Shown piece after piece: positions 36,123-43,713 of a stretch of 64,000 bases of DNA. The first letter of the stretch is position 1, and every line of letters starts with the position of its first letter. A model generated the notes under the pieces. It saw only the letters and a list, made by a program, of their open reading frames with translations, made no database searches and was not told the DNA's origin. A program made the translations under genes and the position numbers. Origin of the DNA: G963677085 sp963677085. Its GTDB lineage: Bacteria > Planctomycetota > Planctomycetia > Pirellulales > Thermoguttaceae. The stretch is from assembly GCA_963677085.2 (NCBI GenBank), contig CAXXFH010000004.1:3038001-3102000 (forward strand), given 5' to 3'.

Positions 36123-37745
36123 ATGATACGTAGAATCCTTCCTTCGCTGAGAATGTTGGTCGTTTCCCTACCGATGTTGTTCGTTTGCTCGACAGCCTGG
36201 GCGGCGGAGGGCGATGGGCAGGACGATCTCGACAAGGCCACCGAACAGAAGATCGGCGCTTCGACCCTGGCCGATCTCGGCGAGGTGATCAAGCTTTGCG
36301 AAAGCGCGCTGGAGAAGGGCCTCGACCAAGACAATGCCGAGTTCGCCCGCGAACTGCTCGGCGCCACGCGCATCCAACGCGGCATGGCCATCACTCAGCA
36401 GATATTCAAAGGCAATCCTTTGGACCCTCGGATACCTCAAATGCGAAAGATGGCGCTGACGGATCTCGAAGAGGGAGTCAAAGTCAGCCCACAACAGCCT
36501 GAGGCCCTGGCGCTAATCGCCAAACTGAACCTGCTGCCCGGCGGCGACCCCGAACGAGCAACTCAGGCTTTGGATCAGGCCATCGCCCTGGTCGAAGACC
36601 GCGACAAGGTCGAGTTGTATTTGCTTCGGGCCAAGGTGGAAGAGAATTTCGACAAGAAACTGGCCGACCTGAACGCCGCGCTGAAGCTGGCGCCCAACAA
36701 CGCCGAGGCCCTGCGTCTGCGAGGGCTGGTGTTGGCCGACCGCGGTAAACTCGAAGAGTCGTTGGCCGATCTGGATAAGGTAATCGAGCTGATGCCCGGC
36801 AGCGTGAATGCCTACGAGGCCAAGGCCCTGGTGCTCACGAAGATGAAGAAATACGACGACGCCCTGATCTGCCTCGACAAGGCCCACGAACTGGCTCCCG
36901 ATTCCGTCCTGCCGTTGTTGCAGAAGGTCGAGATTCTCGTCGAACAAGAAAACTACGACGCTGCCATCCACGAACTCAACGTGGCCATCACCATGGTGCC
37001 CGAGAACGTGGGCGTGCTGCTGATGCGGGCGGCCGTTTATCAAGCCAAGGGCGATAAGCAACAGGCCCTGGCCGACGTGGATGCCGTGCTGAAGATCAAG
37101 CCCGGGTTGCCTCGGGCACTGCGCACCAAGGCCATGCTCTTGGCCGACGAGAAGAACTACACCGGCGCCATCGCCGAACTGCAAAAAATCCTCAAAGAGG
37201 AGCCCAAGGACCCGGCGACGCTGCTGCAAGTGGCCATGCTGTACGGGGCCGAACAGAAATACGCCAAGGCGATCGAAGTCTATAATCAGGTGCTCGCCGA
37301 AGTGCCCGACAACACCACGGCCTTGCGCGGCCGTGCCGACTCGCAACTCAACCTGGGCAAGCACGCCGAAGCCATCGCCGATTACGACAAGATCCTGAAA
37401 CTCGATCCCGAGGACACCGGCTCGTTGAACAACCTGGCTTGGGTCCTCTGCACTTCGCCCGACGACAAGGTGCGCGACGGAAAACGGGCCATTACGTTGG
37501 CCACCAAGGCTTCGGAGCTAACCGAATACCAAAAGGCCCACATTCTAAGCACCCTGGGCGCGGCCTACGCCGAGACGGGCGATTTCGACTCGGCCATCAA
37601 ATGGGTGCAAAAAGGCATCGACGTAGCCGGCGACGAAGAACGCGAAGCGCTGGGCAAAGAGCTGAAAAGCTACCAGGAGAAGAAGCCCTGGCGCGAGCTG
37701 ATCGAACAAAGCGAACCGACAGCCCCCGCCGAGAAACAGCCGTAG
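36123..37745 (+). CDS. Secreted tetratricopeptide-repeat protein
   Basis: A 540-residue export-bound protein: signal peptide residues 1-27 (MLVVSLPMLFVCSTAWA), then about eight to nine TPR units over residues 80-500. The TPR pattern is plain in repeats such as LRLRGLVLADRGKLEESLADL and AIEVYNQVLAEVPDNTTALRG, each with the usual small/large/small residue order. The C-terminus is charged and ends with a Pro/Ala-rich tail. TPRs mediate protein-protein contacts; the partner is not indicated by neighbours. The protein lies alone between a glycosyltransferase gene and convergent unknown genes. Confidence 0.93.
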   Translation: MIRRILPSLRMLVVSLPMLFVCSTAWAAEGDGQDDLDKATEQKIGASTLADLGEVIKLCESALEKGLDQDNAEFARELLGATRIQRGMAITQQIFKGNPLDPRIPQMRKMALTDLEEGVKVSPQQPEALALIAKLNLLPGGDPERATQALDQAIALVEDRDKVELYLLRAKVEENFDKKLADLNAALKLAPNNAEALRLRGLVLADRGKLEESLADLDKVIELMPGSVNAYEAKALVLTKMKKYDDALICLDKAHELAPDSVLPLLQKVEILVEQENYDAAIHELNVAITMVPENVGVLLMRAAVYQAKGDKQQALADVDAVLKIKPGLPRALRTKAMLLADEKNYTGAIAELQKILKEEPKDPATLLQVAMLYGAEQKYAKAIEVYNQVLAEVPDNTTALRGRADSQLNLGKHAEAIADYDKILKLDPEDTGSLNNLAWVLCTSPDDKVRDGKRAITLATKASELTEYQKAHILSTLGAAYAETGDFDSAIKWVQKGIDVAGDEEREALGKELKSYQEKKPWRELIEQSEPTAPAEKQP

Positions 37746-37920
37746 ACGGTTGGGTGCCGCGGTTGGCAGCGATGATTTTGCGGAATCGGTGGTATCCCTG
37801 TGTGGGATCAGCCCGCAAATCGTCGGTGTTGCCATTGACAACGAGAGGAACGCCGCGGGACGGAAACTTCATCTACTGGATCCTCCTGTAACTGCGGCAC
37901 CCGGCTTGCCGTATCCGGTT

Positions 37921-38661
37921 TCAATTCACCGGAATCATTGGATCGACCGATTCCACCCCCGGCCAGGTTTCAAGGTTTTTCATTGCGTCGACCACGGTCA
38001 TTCCTTGGGGTGGGTGCATCGTGAACCAGGGAGTCTTTCCCGAGTTGGCCGCTCCCTGTCTGATGATCGCGTAGCCGTTTTGCTCGAGTTTCTTTCGGAT
38101 TTTTTGCTGAACTCCCGTGCCAGTGAGATCGATATTGAGCGAGTTTTCGAGAATTTCGACCAACCCGAAGAAACACCACACCTTGCTTGGCACTTGTTTT
38201 CCAACGTTGGGCGACCAACAGTAAGGCCTAGTCTCAAAGGTCTGGGGACGTGACTCGGAAGGCATGAAGGAGGCCGAGATCAGGGCACCAGGCGTGAGGT
38301 CGAGATCGAATTCCGGCTGGTACTGCAATTCTTCGTTGCGATACAACTGAAACACGAAATGGGTTCGGCCTGACGCCTCGAAGTAGATACGCTGGCACCT
38401 GGGATCACTACTTCTTTCTGCTCGATCATACGTATCGGAGTTTTTGCCATCGATCAACACCTCGATTCGGTCACAAGGATGGCAGCCGGTATAAAGCCAA
38501 AGCAGGCAGAGCTCCGAAGGCCGGGCGGTGTCATCCGTGGAAGGAGGAGGTTGGTCTTCCTCCACCATTTCGGGCGCACTTTGCGGCATCATATAGCCCA
38601 ACAGCAGGCCGACGACCAACAATGCCAACGGCCAAAGTTTTTTGACTGCCTTGGTGTTCAT
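37921..38661 (-). CDS. Membrane-anchored protein of unknown function with paired Cys
   Basis: A protein of about 246 residues if it starts at 38661 (MNTKAVKKLWPL); the open frame reaches 38688. A single N-terminal helix (LALLVVGLLLGYMM) anchors it, and the rest is outside the cytoplasm. A Cys pair in YTGCHPC resembles a thioredoxin-like CxxC, but the flanking sequence does not match a thioredoxin fold convincingly. The C-terminal part (IIRQGAANSGKTPW, MTVVDAMKNLETWPG) contains a short NSGKT that is not a P-loop. No family is recognised. Its stop is 175 bp from the TPR gene's stop, so the two are convergent. Confidence 0.65.
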   Translation of the reverse strand: MNTKAVKKLWPLALLVVGLLLGYMMPQSAPEMVEEDQPPPSTDDTARPSELCLLWLYTGCHPCDRIEVLIDGKNSDTYDRAERSSDPRCQRIYFEASGRTHFVFQLYRNEELQYQPEFDLDLTPGALISASFMPSESRPQTFETRPYCWSPNVGKQVPSKVWCFFGLVEILENSLNIDLTGTGVQQKIRKKLEQNGYAIIRQGAANSGKTPWFTMHPPQGMTVVDAMKNLETWPGVESVDPMIPVN

Positions 38662-38868
38662 GGTTTTCACCCCAGTATCGAATCGCAACGAGGTAGGGCG
38701 GGACGAGCGAATGCGAGCCCCGCCAAACCCGATTCTGGTTCACCGTGTGCGAATGCCGAATGGATCTGGTCCATTCACAAAATGGCCGACGATGGCACGT
38801 GACGAGCATAACGAAAATCGGTGGGGCTCGCGTTGCTCGTCCCACCCTACGTCAACTACGTTAATACG

Positions 38869-39855
38869 TTATTTCTTTGCCGAACGAATCGGCCCGACTT
38901 CGGCGTAGACGGGACGATGGTCCGACAATTCCGACGGCTCTACAGCGTATCGCAGATACTGCCAATGGCGTGGAATAAGAATCCAGTCGATCACGCTACA
39001 CGGTCTGGCTGAATGAAATGTCAGGTCGTCGTCCGTGTCGGGCGGAGACGACGGTGTGCGCTGAAAATAGCCGGAGTTGTCGAACGTTTCCATCGCGTTG
39101 GCCCCGGTGGGATCGGTATTCGACTGGGGAAAACCCGACGGCGTTGAATTCAGGTCGCCCGCGACGATGGTTGGTGCCGTGCTGTCGGCGGCGATCTCCG
39201 TAAGCAACTTGGCAGAATCCACGCGCAGCGATTCGCTTCGGTGCGAAAGATGGGCGCCGATGACGCGGACTACGTCATCGCCGAACTTGATGTCGCAGAT
39301 CAGCCCACGTTTCTTGCCGGCCAAGATGGTCTCCCAAGCCGAATAGCCGGGCAGGTCAGCAACTTGTGCGTTTTCGATGGGGTACTTCGACAGCAGGGCG
39401 TTTCCGAAACGCCATTTCCAGGTGAGAATGCGGAAGTCGAGGTTTCGCTGCTCGGCCCAATACGCGTAGCCGGCCTTTCGCGCCAGGTATCGGGCCTGAT
39501 CGACCGAGTAGCTCCAACTCGAATCGAAGTCGACTTCGTTCAGCACCACCACATCGGCATCAATCTGGCGAAGCAGTTCGGCAATCTGCTCCAGACGAGC
39601 GATCCGGTCGGCCGGACCGCCGCCCGCCCAATTCGAGTCGGCAATGCCACGGCCATGGGCAATGTTGTAACAGGCGATCCGAAGCGGCCTATTCGGCGCC
39701 GGACTTTCCGACACTCCCGGTGCCGGCTTCGAATACACTGAGAGACAACGCCACGGACCGGCGAGTCGACTGAACAGGTACGGCACCAACAAGACGACCG
39801 CTGCGGCGACAACAACACGAACCCATCGTCGTTTTGGCCAAAGGGAAATCATCAC
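38869..39855 (-). CDS. Endonuclease/exonuclease/phosphatase-family protein, membrane-anchored
   Basis: A 328-residue member of the EEP (exonuclease III/inositol phosphatase) fold. An N-terminal helix (VVVAAAVVLLVPYLF) anchors or exports it. The family motifs are present: IACYNIAHGRG, the metal-binding Glu in VVLNEVDFD, IGAHLSHRSES, the Asp/Asn pair in VAGDLNSTPSG, and the terminal SDHRPVYAEV with the catalytic Asp-His. It may hydrolyse phosphodiester bonds of nucleic acid or lipid outside the cell. Neighbours give no substrate. Confidence 0.9.
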   Translation of the reverse strand: MMISLWPKRRWVRVVVAAAVVLLVPYLFSRLAGPWRCLSVYSKPAPGVSESPAPNRPLRIACYNIAHGRGIADSNWAGGGPADRIARLEQIAELLRQIDADVVVLNEVDFDSSWSYSVDQARYLARKAGYAYWAEQRNLDFRILTWKWRFGNALLSKYPIENAQVADLPGYSAWETILAGKKRGLICDIKFGDDVVRVIGAHLSHRSESLRVDSAKLLTEIAADSTAPTIVAGDLNSTPSGFPQSNTDPTGANAMETFDNSGYFQRTPSSPPDTDDDLTFHSARPCSVIDWILIPRHWQYLRYAVEPSELSDHRPVYAEVGPIRSAKK

Positions 39856-40194
39856 GGTGTCATGCCATTATGGACGCCTACGTCGAAAAAACTCGCCCGG
39901 GCCTTACTGTTGACGTGTGCCACTGGCTCCGCCAGTGCTGGGCCGCCGCACGGTTGGGCCGTCGTTCCAATGGTCGCCTTGGGTTACCTCTTTCAGCTTG
40001 TCGTCCAAGTGCTTCTATTGCTTCTGCTGATGGTCTTCAACGCACTGGTGTAACCGCTTGGGTACGCGATCGCCCCCGATCCCTCCACGCTCTTTAAGTG
40101 GGACCCGCCCTGGGCGGATGGGGGCGAATGAAGGGGGACGGTGGGTGGCAGCGGGCCGCCGCTATCGGGGCCGAGCCCCACATTGCGTTACTTG
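39856..40194. other. Gene-poor stretch
   Basis: A 63-codon frame (39862-40053) with two hydrophobic runs starts just ahead of the EEP gene, but it has no ribosome binding site and I do not call it. Otherwise nothing is recognised. Confidence 0.4.
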
Positions 40195-40509
40195 TTACGG
40201 GTTCCCTTGATCTTTTCCTATTCGGACCTTGAGCACAAAAGCCCATTCCACTCGCTTGGCCATTTCGGTGATAGATTCTTCCCCCGAACTGATTCCGCTC
40301 TTGTTTCCCACCATATATCTCCACACGGCCACTTCTCTCCCATCACGCACAACCACGGGTTCGGGCAATTGCTTGGGACCGCAGGCACGATCTGTCGGCG
40401 TGTATTTGTCGATGTACGCAGAACAAGCGCCGTATCCAGCCTTCCCGGTCATCAGCGCATGGACTAGTACGCCTTCCATGAAATTGTTTCCGGTGGTATA
40501 AGCACCGGC

Positions 40510-41049
40510 ATGAAGGAACACATTGTACGCCTCAAGGACGAGGCCCGACAGCATTTGCAGGAGTTGGTGCATACCGGCACGCGATCCGTGCGTGTGGTTC
40601 GGCGTGCCTTGATTCTGCTGAAATCAGATGAAGGATTCACGGATGAGGAGATTGCCGAACACGTTGGTTGCACGGATCGAACTGTTCGCAGTATGCGTAA
40701 ACGGTTCTGTACCGGGAGTTTAGAGGAAGCGTTGTACGACGCCCCTCGATCCGGTGCTCCGCCCACGTTTACGCCACGGCAGAAGCAGCAAGTCGTGGCG
40801 TTGGCTTGCAGCGATCCGCCGGAGGGCCGCGTCCGCTGGACGCTGGAACTACTCTGCGTGCACGCCGTGAAACGAGGCTTCGTCGATTCGATCAGCAAGA
40901 GCGAGGTTGCGTTGTGGCTGAAAGAGCACGACATGAAGCCATGGCGAAAAAAACATGGTGCATTCCGAGACTCACCGAAGAGTTTCGCGACAGAATGGAG
41001 GACGTCCTCGACCAGTATGAAAAGGCGTTCAACCCGAGAGAACCGTTGA
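40510..41049 (+). CDS. IS630 transposase, N-terminal frame (orfA)
   Basis: The 179-residue first frame holds the helix-turn-helix DNA-binding half: VRVVRRALILLKSDEGFTDE, then IAEHVGCTDRTVRSMRKRF (a HTH), then a linker LYDAPRSGAPPTFTPRQKQQ. It binds the terminal repeats. Past codon 148 the zero frame is probably not meaningful, because ribosomes shift at the A7 run (40947-40953) into the catalytic frame. The start ATG at 40510 lies 44 bp from the left end of the element. Confidence 0.85.
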   Translation: MKEHIVRLKDEARQHLQELVHTGTRSVRVVRRALILLKSDEGFTDEEIAEHVGCTDRTVRSMRKRFCTGSLEEALYDAPRSGAPPTFTPRQKQQVVALACSDPPEGRVRWTLELLCVHAVKRGFVDSISKSEVALWLKEHDMKPWRKKHGAFRDSPKSFATEWRTSSTSMKRRSTRENR

Positions 41050-41621
41050 TTTGCATGGACGAGCAGCCGTATCAACTCCTGGACGATACGTGTCCCTTCA
41101 AGCCTGCCGTACCAGGCAAGGCGGCTAAGCAGGACTACGAGTATCGTCGTTGCGGCACGTGCAGTATCTTTGTCGCCGTTGAGCCGAAAGGTGGCAAACG
41201 CTTCGTCCAGGCTCGGCGTCATCGCAAACGGGCCGATTTCGCACGATTCGTGCGTGATCTGCTTCAGCGTTATCCCAAGGCTCGTCGGATTCATTTGGTT
41301 CTCGACAACCTCAACACGCACAACGAAAAGTCCCTCATCGAAACGTTTGACGCTACGAAAGCGAAGCAATCTCTGCGACGCATCGTATGGCACTACACAC
41401 CCAAGCACGCCAGTTGGCTGAACATGGCAGAAATTGAAATCTCCGTGTTGACCAAGCAATGCCTCGGGCGACGGATTCCTACAATCGAAGAAGTTCAACG
41501 TCATGCGGCGACTTGGGCCCGCGACCGAAATCGCCGCAAAGCCATAATCGACTGGACCTTCAATAACAACGACGCCCGCCGAGTGTTCCCGGAACTATAC
41601 CGGAAGAAACTTGCTGGATGA
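40941..41621 (+). CDS. IS630 transposase, catalytic frame (orfB), made by -1 frameshift
   Basis: The DDE catalytic half in the -1 frame relative to orfA. Catalytic acids are visible: the first Asp in ICMDEQPYQ, the second in LVLDNLNTHN and the Glu in LNMAEIEIS, the IS630 DDE arrangement. The slippery heptamer is A_AAA_AAA at 40947-40953: in frame zero the codons are AAA AAA followed by CAT; after the slip the frame reads on as ACA TGG TGC. The fused protein would be about 370 residues. Its own ATG at 40941 gives a minor alternative start. Confidence 0.85.
   Translation: MAKKTWCIPRLTEEFRDRMEDVLDQYEKAFNPREPLICMDEQPYQLLDDTCPFKPAVPGKAAKQDYEYRRCGTCSIFVAVEPKGGKRFVQARRHRKRADFARFVRDLLQRYPKARRIHLVLDNLNTHNEKSLIETFDATKAKQSLRRIVWHYTPKHASWLNMAEIEISVLTKQCLGRRIPTIEEVQRHAATWARDRNRRKAIIDWTFNNNDARRVFPELYRKKLAG
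40947..40953 (+). promoter_or_regulatory. Programmed -1 frameshift site (A7)
   Basis: Seven adenines placed as A_AAA_AAA in the orfA frame, the strongest bacterial -1 slippery heptamer. The two frames overlap by 108 codons in the track but only the crossing at this run joins both domains without a stop. Confidence 0.75.
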
Positions 41622-42018
41622 CGTACTAGCTTGACCCTCGGGCTATCCGTGCATTGACCAACATCCGTCAGTGACGCGGTCAGCTTTCCAGTAAACGGTG
41701 TACGTATGGAACTGCCCGCCCAACTGACTGGCTGTACGATTTCACCATTCCGCCAAATCTCGTATCCATGAGATATCCATTCCTCTGGACCTGCATATTC
41801 TATCTGCACAGCACCAGAGGACATTCCGAGATGTGGCTGCAGTAGTTTCGTGCTCTCGTTGAATAGCGTGCTTCATGAGGTTGAAGTGGCAACGCTTCCG
41901 ACAATTGTCGTTGAGACAATTGCTGTTGCGATGGATGCTGGCCACATCCAACACCCAGCGCTGGCAACATGATACACAGCCACGAACATCTGGTTCCCAA
42001 CATTCTCTTGGTTTTCAT

Positions 42019-42617
42019 AACGGACGGCGTGACGCGCTCATCACTGCCTTATGTGTGATGCGATCCCGAAGTTGACTACGTCATCTGTGGTGCGTTATCC
42101 CACCCGCTAGAGTCTACTCGCATTCCGCGTGCGTGCAAGCACGCACCCTACTTGGCGGGACATCAAGATGAATCGTCGGACCGGGCTGGTCGATGGTTAG
42201 CCGGGCGAGTGGTTGCATGTTAAGTCGCTTCGAGAAAACAACTTACAGAGACGAGTGGGCCGTTTTCTCGCTGCGCCACCTTTGTGCAAATAGCACTTTC
42301 TGGCCGGCCGCTTAAGTCGTTTTGCACCAAGACTTTACGCGGGAAATGCCCGGACTTGCTGAACAGTGATTTGTTCGCCCGGAAATCGGGCTGGTGGGCG
42401 GTGGCGTAAGTCGTTTGGCGGGAAGGGGTAACGCGGCGTGGGTTAGTTGGACAAATACCCCCAAGTCCAAGTGTGTGCAGTGATCAACTTGGGTGAGAAA
42501 AGAAAAAATTTTCGGCCGCCGGGGGAGTCCGTATTCACTGGTTGACAAGCGGCCAGTGACACCCGACGAGGAGGACTCCGCCCTCCACGGCACCCAATCC
42601 GTTTGGTGTGCGAGGCC
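42019..42617. other. Gene-free stretch with palindromes and spaced TTAAGTCG motifs
   Basis: Contains GTGCGTGC-AA-GCACGCAC (42129-42146), CGAGAAAAC..GTTTTCTCG (42231-42239 and 42262-42270), and three TAAGTCG boxes at 42220-42227, 42312-42319 and 42406-42413, about 93 bp apart. No coding frame is supported. It lies upstream of the broken lipoprotein gene and downstream of the next lipoprotein gene's stop. Confidence 0.55.
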
Positions 42618-43493
42618 CTACTCTTCGACGATTGCCGAGAGGTCGAGCGGCTCAGACGGGTTGAAGAGTTCGTCGTGCTGCGTTTGGCTCAGGCGGATGA
42701 TCAGCAGCTTCTGCTCGAGTTTGTCGTGGTCTTCGGTGAAGAAGTGATGGCCCAGGCTGCCTTGGCGGTTGGGCAAACTGCTGAGCACGAGCATGTCGCC
42801 CGGCGAAAGGGTGGGCGAAAGGGTCATGTCGTCGAACACCCGACGCGGGCGGGCCGTTTCGAGTCGCAACATGCCTTGGCTGCCGACCCAACGTTGTCGC
42901 GCTTCGTCGTGATGCAACTCGGGAGTTAAGTGGAGCTCGACGCGACCGTCGTCTTGCGGAAAGGCCTTTGCCGCCCACACGGCTTGGGCCATGTTGTAGG
43001 TGTCGCCGCAGAGTCCTTCCCGATCGAAGAGCAACACGGCCAGCTCTTCCCGCAGGCCGGAAGAAAGGATCTCGCTGCGTTGGCCTTTGCGGATTTGCAG
43101 ATGGCGGCGCATCACCCGGGGAGTTTCCTCGAGCCCGGCTAGATTCGTTTCATTCGGCTGGCCGGTGGCCACCGGTTTGTCTTCGAGTTCCAGCAGCTTC
43201 GAGAGGGCGATGGGAATCTGGCCTCCGACCACCCCGGCGCGAAAGCCGTTGTGCGCCAGGCGTTGCCGCAGCGGGGCCGGAATCTGTTGTTCGTCGATCT
43301 CCCGCCAAACCGAGCCATTGATCTCCGGATCGCCAAACGGAAATCGGACGAAGAAGATGTCGAGCACGCAGCTATCGCTCGACATTTGGGCCGGCGCAAG
43401 CGGCGACCGACCTTTCTGCAAAGGGGAAGTGCAGCCGACCAGCAGACAAGCGGCCGACAGAACGAGCGAAATTGGATTCGCGATAAGCTGCAT
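42618..43493 (-). CDS. Lipoprotein of unknown function
   Basis: A 291-residue lipoprotein: signal residues 1-20, lipobox LLVGC with Cys21. The mature protein is rich in Leu/Gln/Arg and has no recognised domain. Segments such as FFVRFPFGDPEINGSVWREID, GGQIPIALSKLL and GDMLVLSSLPNRQGSLGHHFF have a regular, conserved look, and similar proteins occur in planctomycetes. The last motif suggests a beta-rich domain, such as a secretin-like or envelope assembly subunit, but this is a guess. It faces away from the ABC exporter gene? No: both are on the minus strand, with 220 bp between them, and the exporter lies upstream. Confidence 0.75.
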   Translation of the reverse strand: MQLIANPISLVLSAACLLVGCTSPLQKGRSPLAPAQMSSDSCVLDIFFVRFPFGDPEINGSVWREIDEQQIPAPLRQRLAHNGFRAGVVGGQIPIALSKLLELEDKPVATGQPNETNLAGLEETPRVMRRHLQIRKGQRSEILSSGLREELAVLLFDREGLCGDTYNMAQAVWAAKAFPQDDGRVELHLTPELHHDEARQRWVGSQGMLRLETARPRRVFDDMTLSPTLSPGDMLVLSSLPNRQGSLGHHFFTEDHDKLEQKLLIIRLSQTQHDELFNPSEPLDLSAIVEE

Positions 43494-43713
43494 ACGACGT
43501 GAAAACAGACGAGGAGCGCCGAAATTGAGGCGGCAGCGTACCGAGATCCCCCCCGTGTGTCAATGCGGGTCGGCGAGATCCTTGGCGATCTCCGTCGGAG
43601 AGGGGGGAGGGCTCTCGGCGGGCGTATGCCCAGGGTGGTTTTCCCGTCACGCGGACATGAGCCCGGGCGAGCCAGGATTTCCCCGCACGAGAAACCGCAA
43701 AGCCAAGATCCCG

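Larger units (their letters stand above)
40467..41626 (+). mobile_element. IS630-family insertion sequence
   Basis: About 1160 bp, bounded by TA dinucleotides at 40465-40466 and 41627-41628, the target duplication of the family. The ends form an imperfect terminal inverted repeat: counting from the flanking CTA, 23 of 30 bases agree (CTAGTACG identical, TTCCGG-like inner end). It carries two overlapping frames joined by a -1 frameshift. All parts look intact, so it may be active. Confidence 0.88.
40195..42018 (-). pseudogene. Lipoprotein gene broken by a frameshift and by an IS630 insertion
   Basis: The C-terminal part (40464 down to 40195) and an upstream part (about 41870 down to 41629) lie on either side of the IS. 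Removing the element and one TA joins them in frame: ..SPRVKL from the right continues as VHALMTGKAGYG on the left, ending GKDQGNP. Further upstream a lipoprotein signal (MKTKRMLGTRC..ALGVGC, start 42018, lipobox GVGC) reads in another frame that stops at about 41800, so one frameshift between about 41800 and 41880 is also needed. The protein would be about 195 residues. Its family is unknown. Both lesions make it non-functional now. Confidence 0.7.

Noticed and set aside
39862..40053. 63-codon hydrophobic frame
   Set aside because: No ribosome binding site; it partly copies a dispersed GTGCCACTGGC repeat and overlaps the promoter region of the EEP gene.
40464..41504. Minus-strand open frame of 346 codons
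   Set aside because: It is antisense to the IS630 transposase and contains no known domain.
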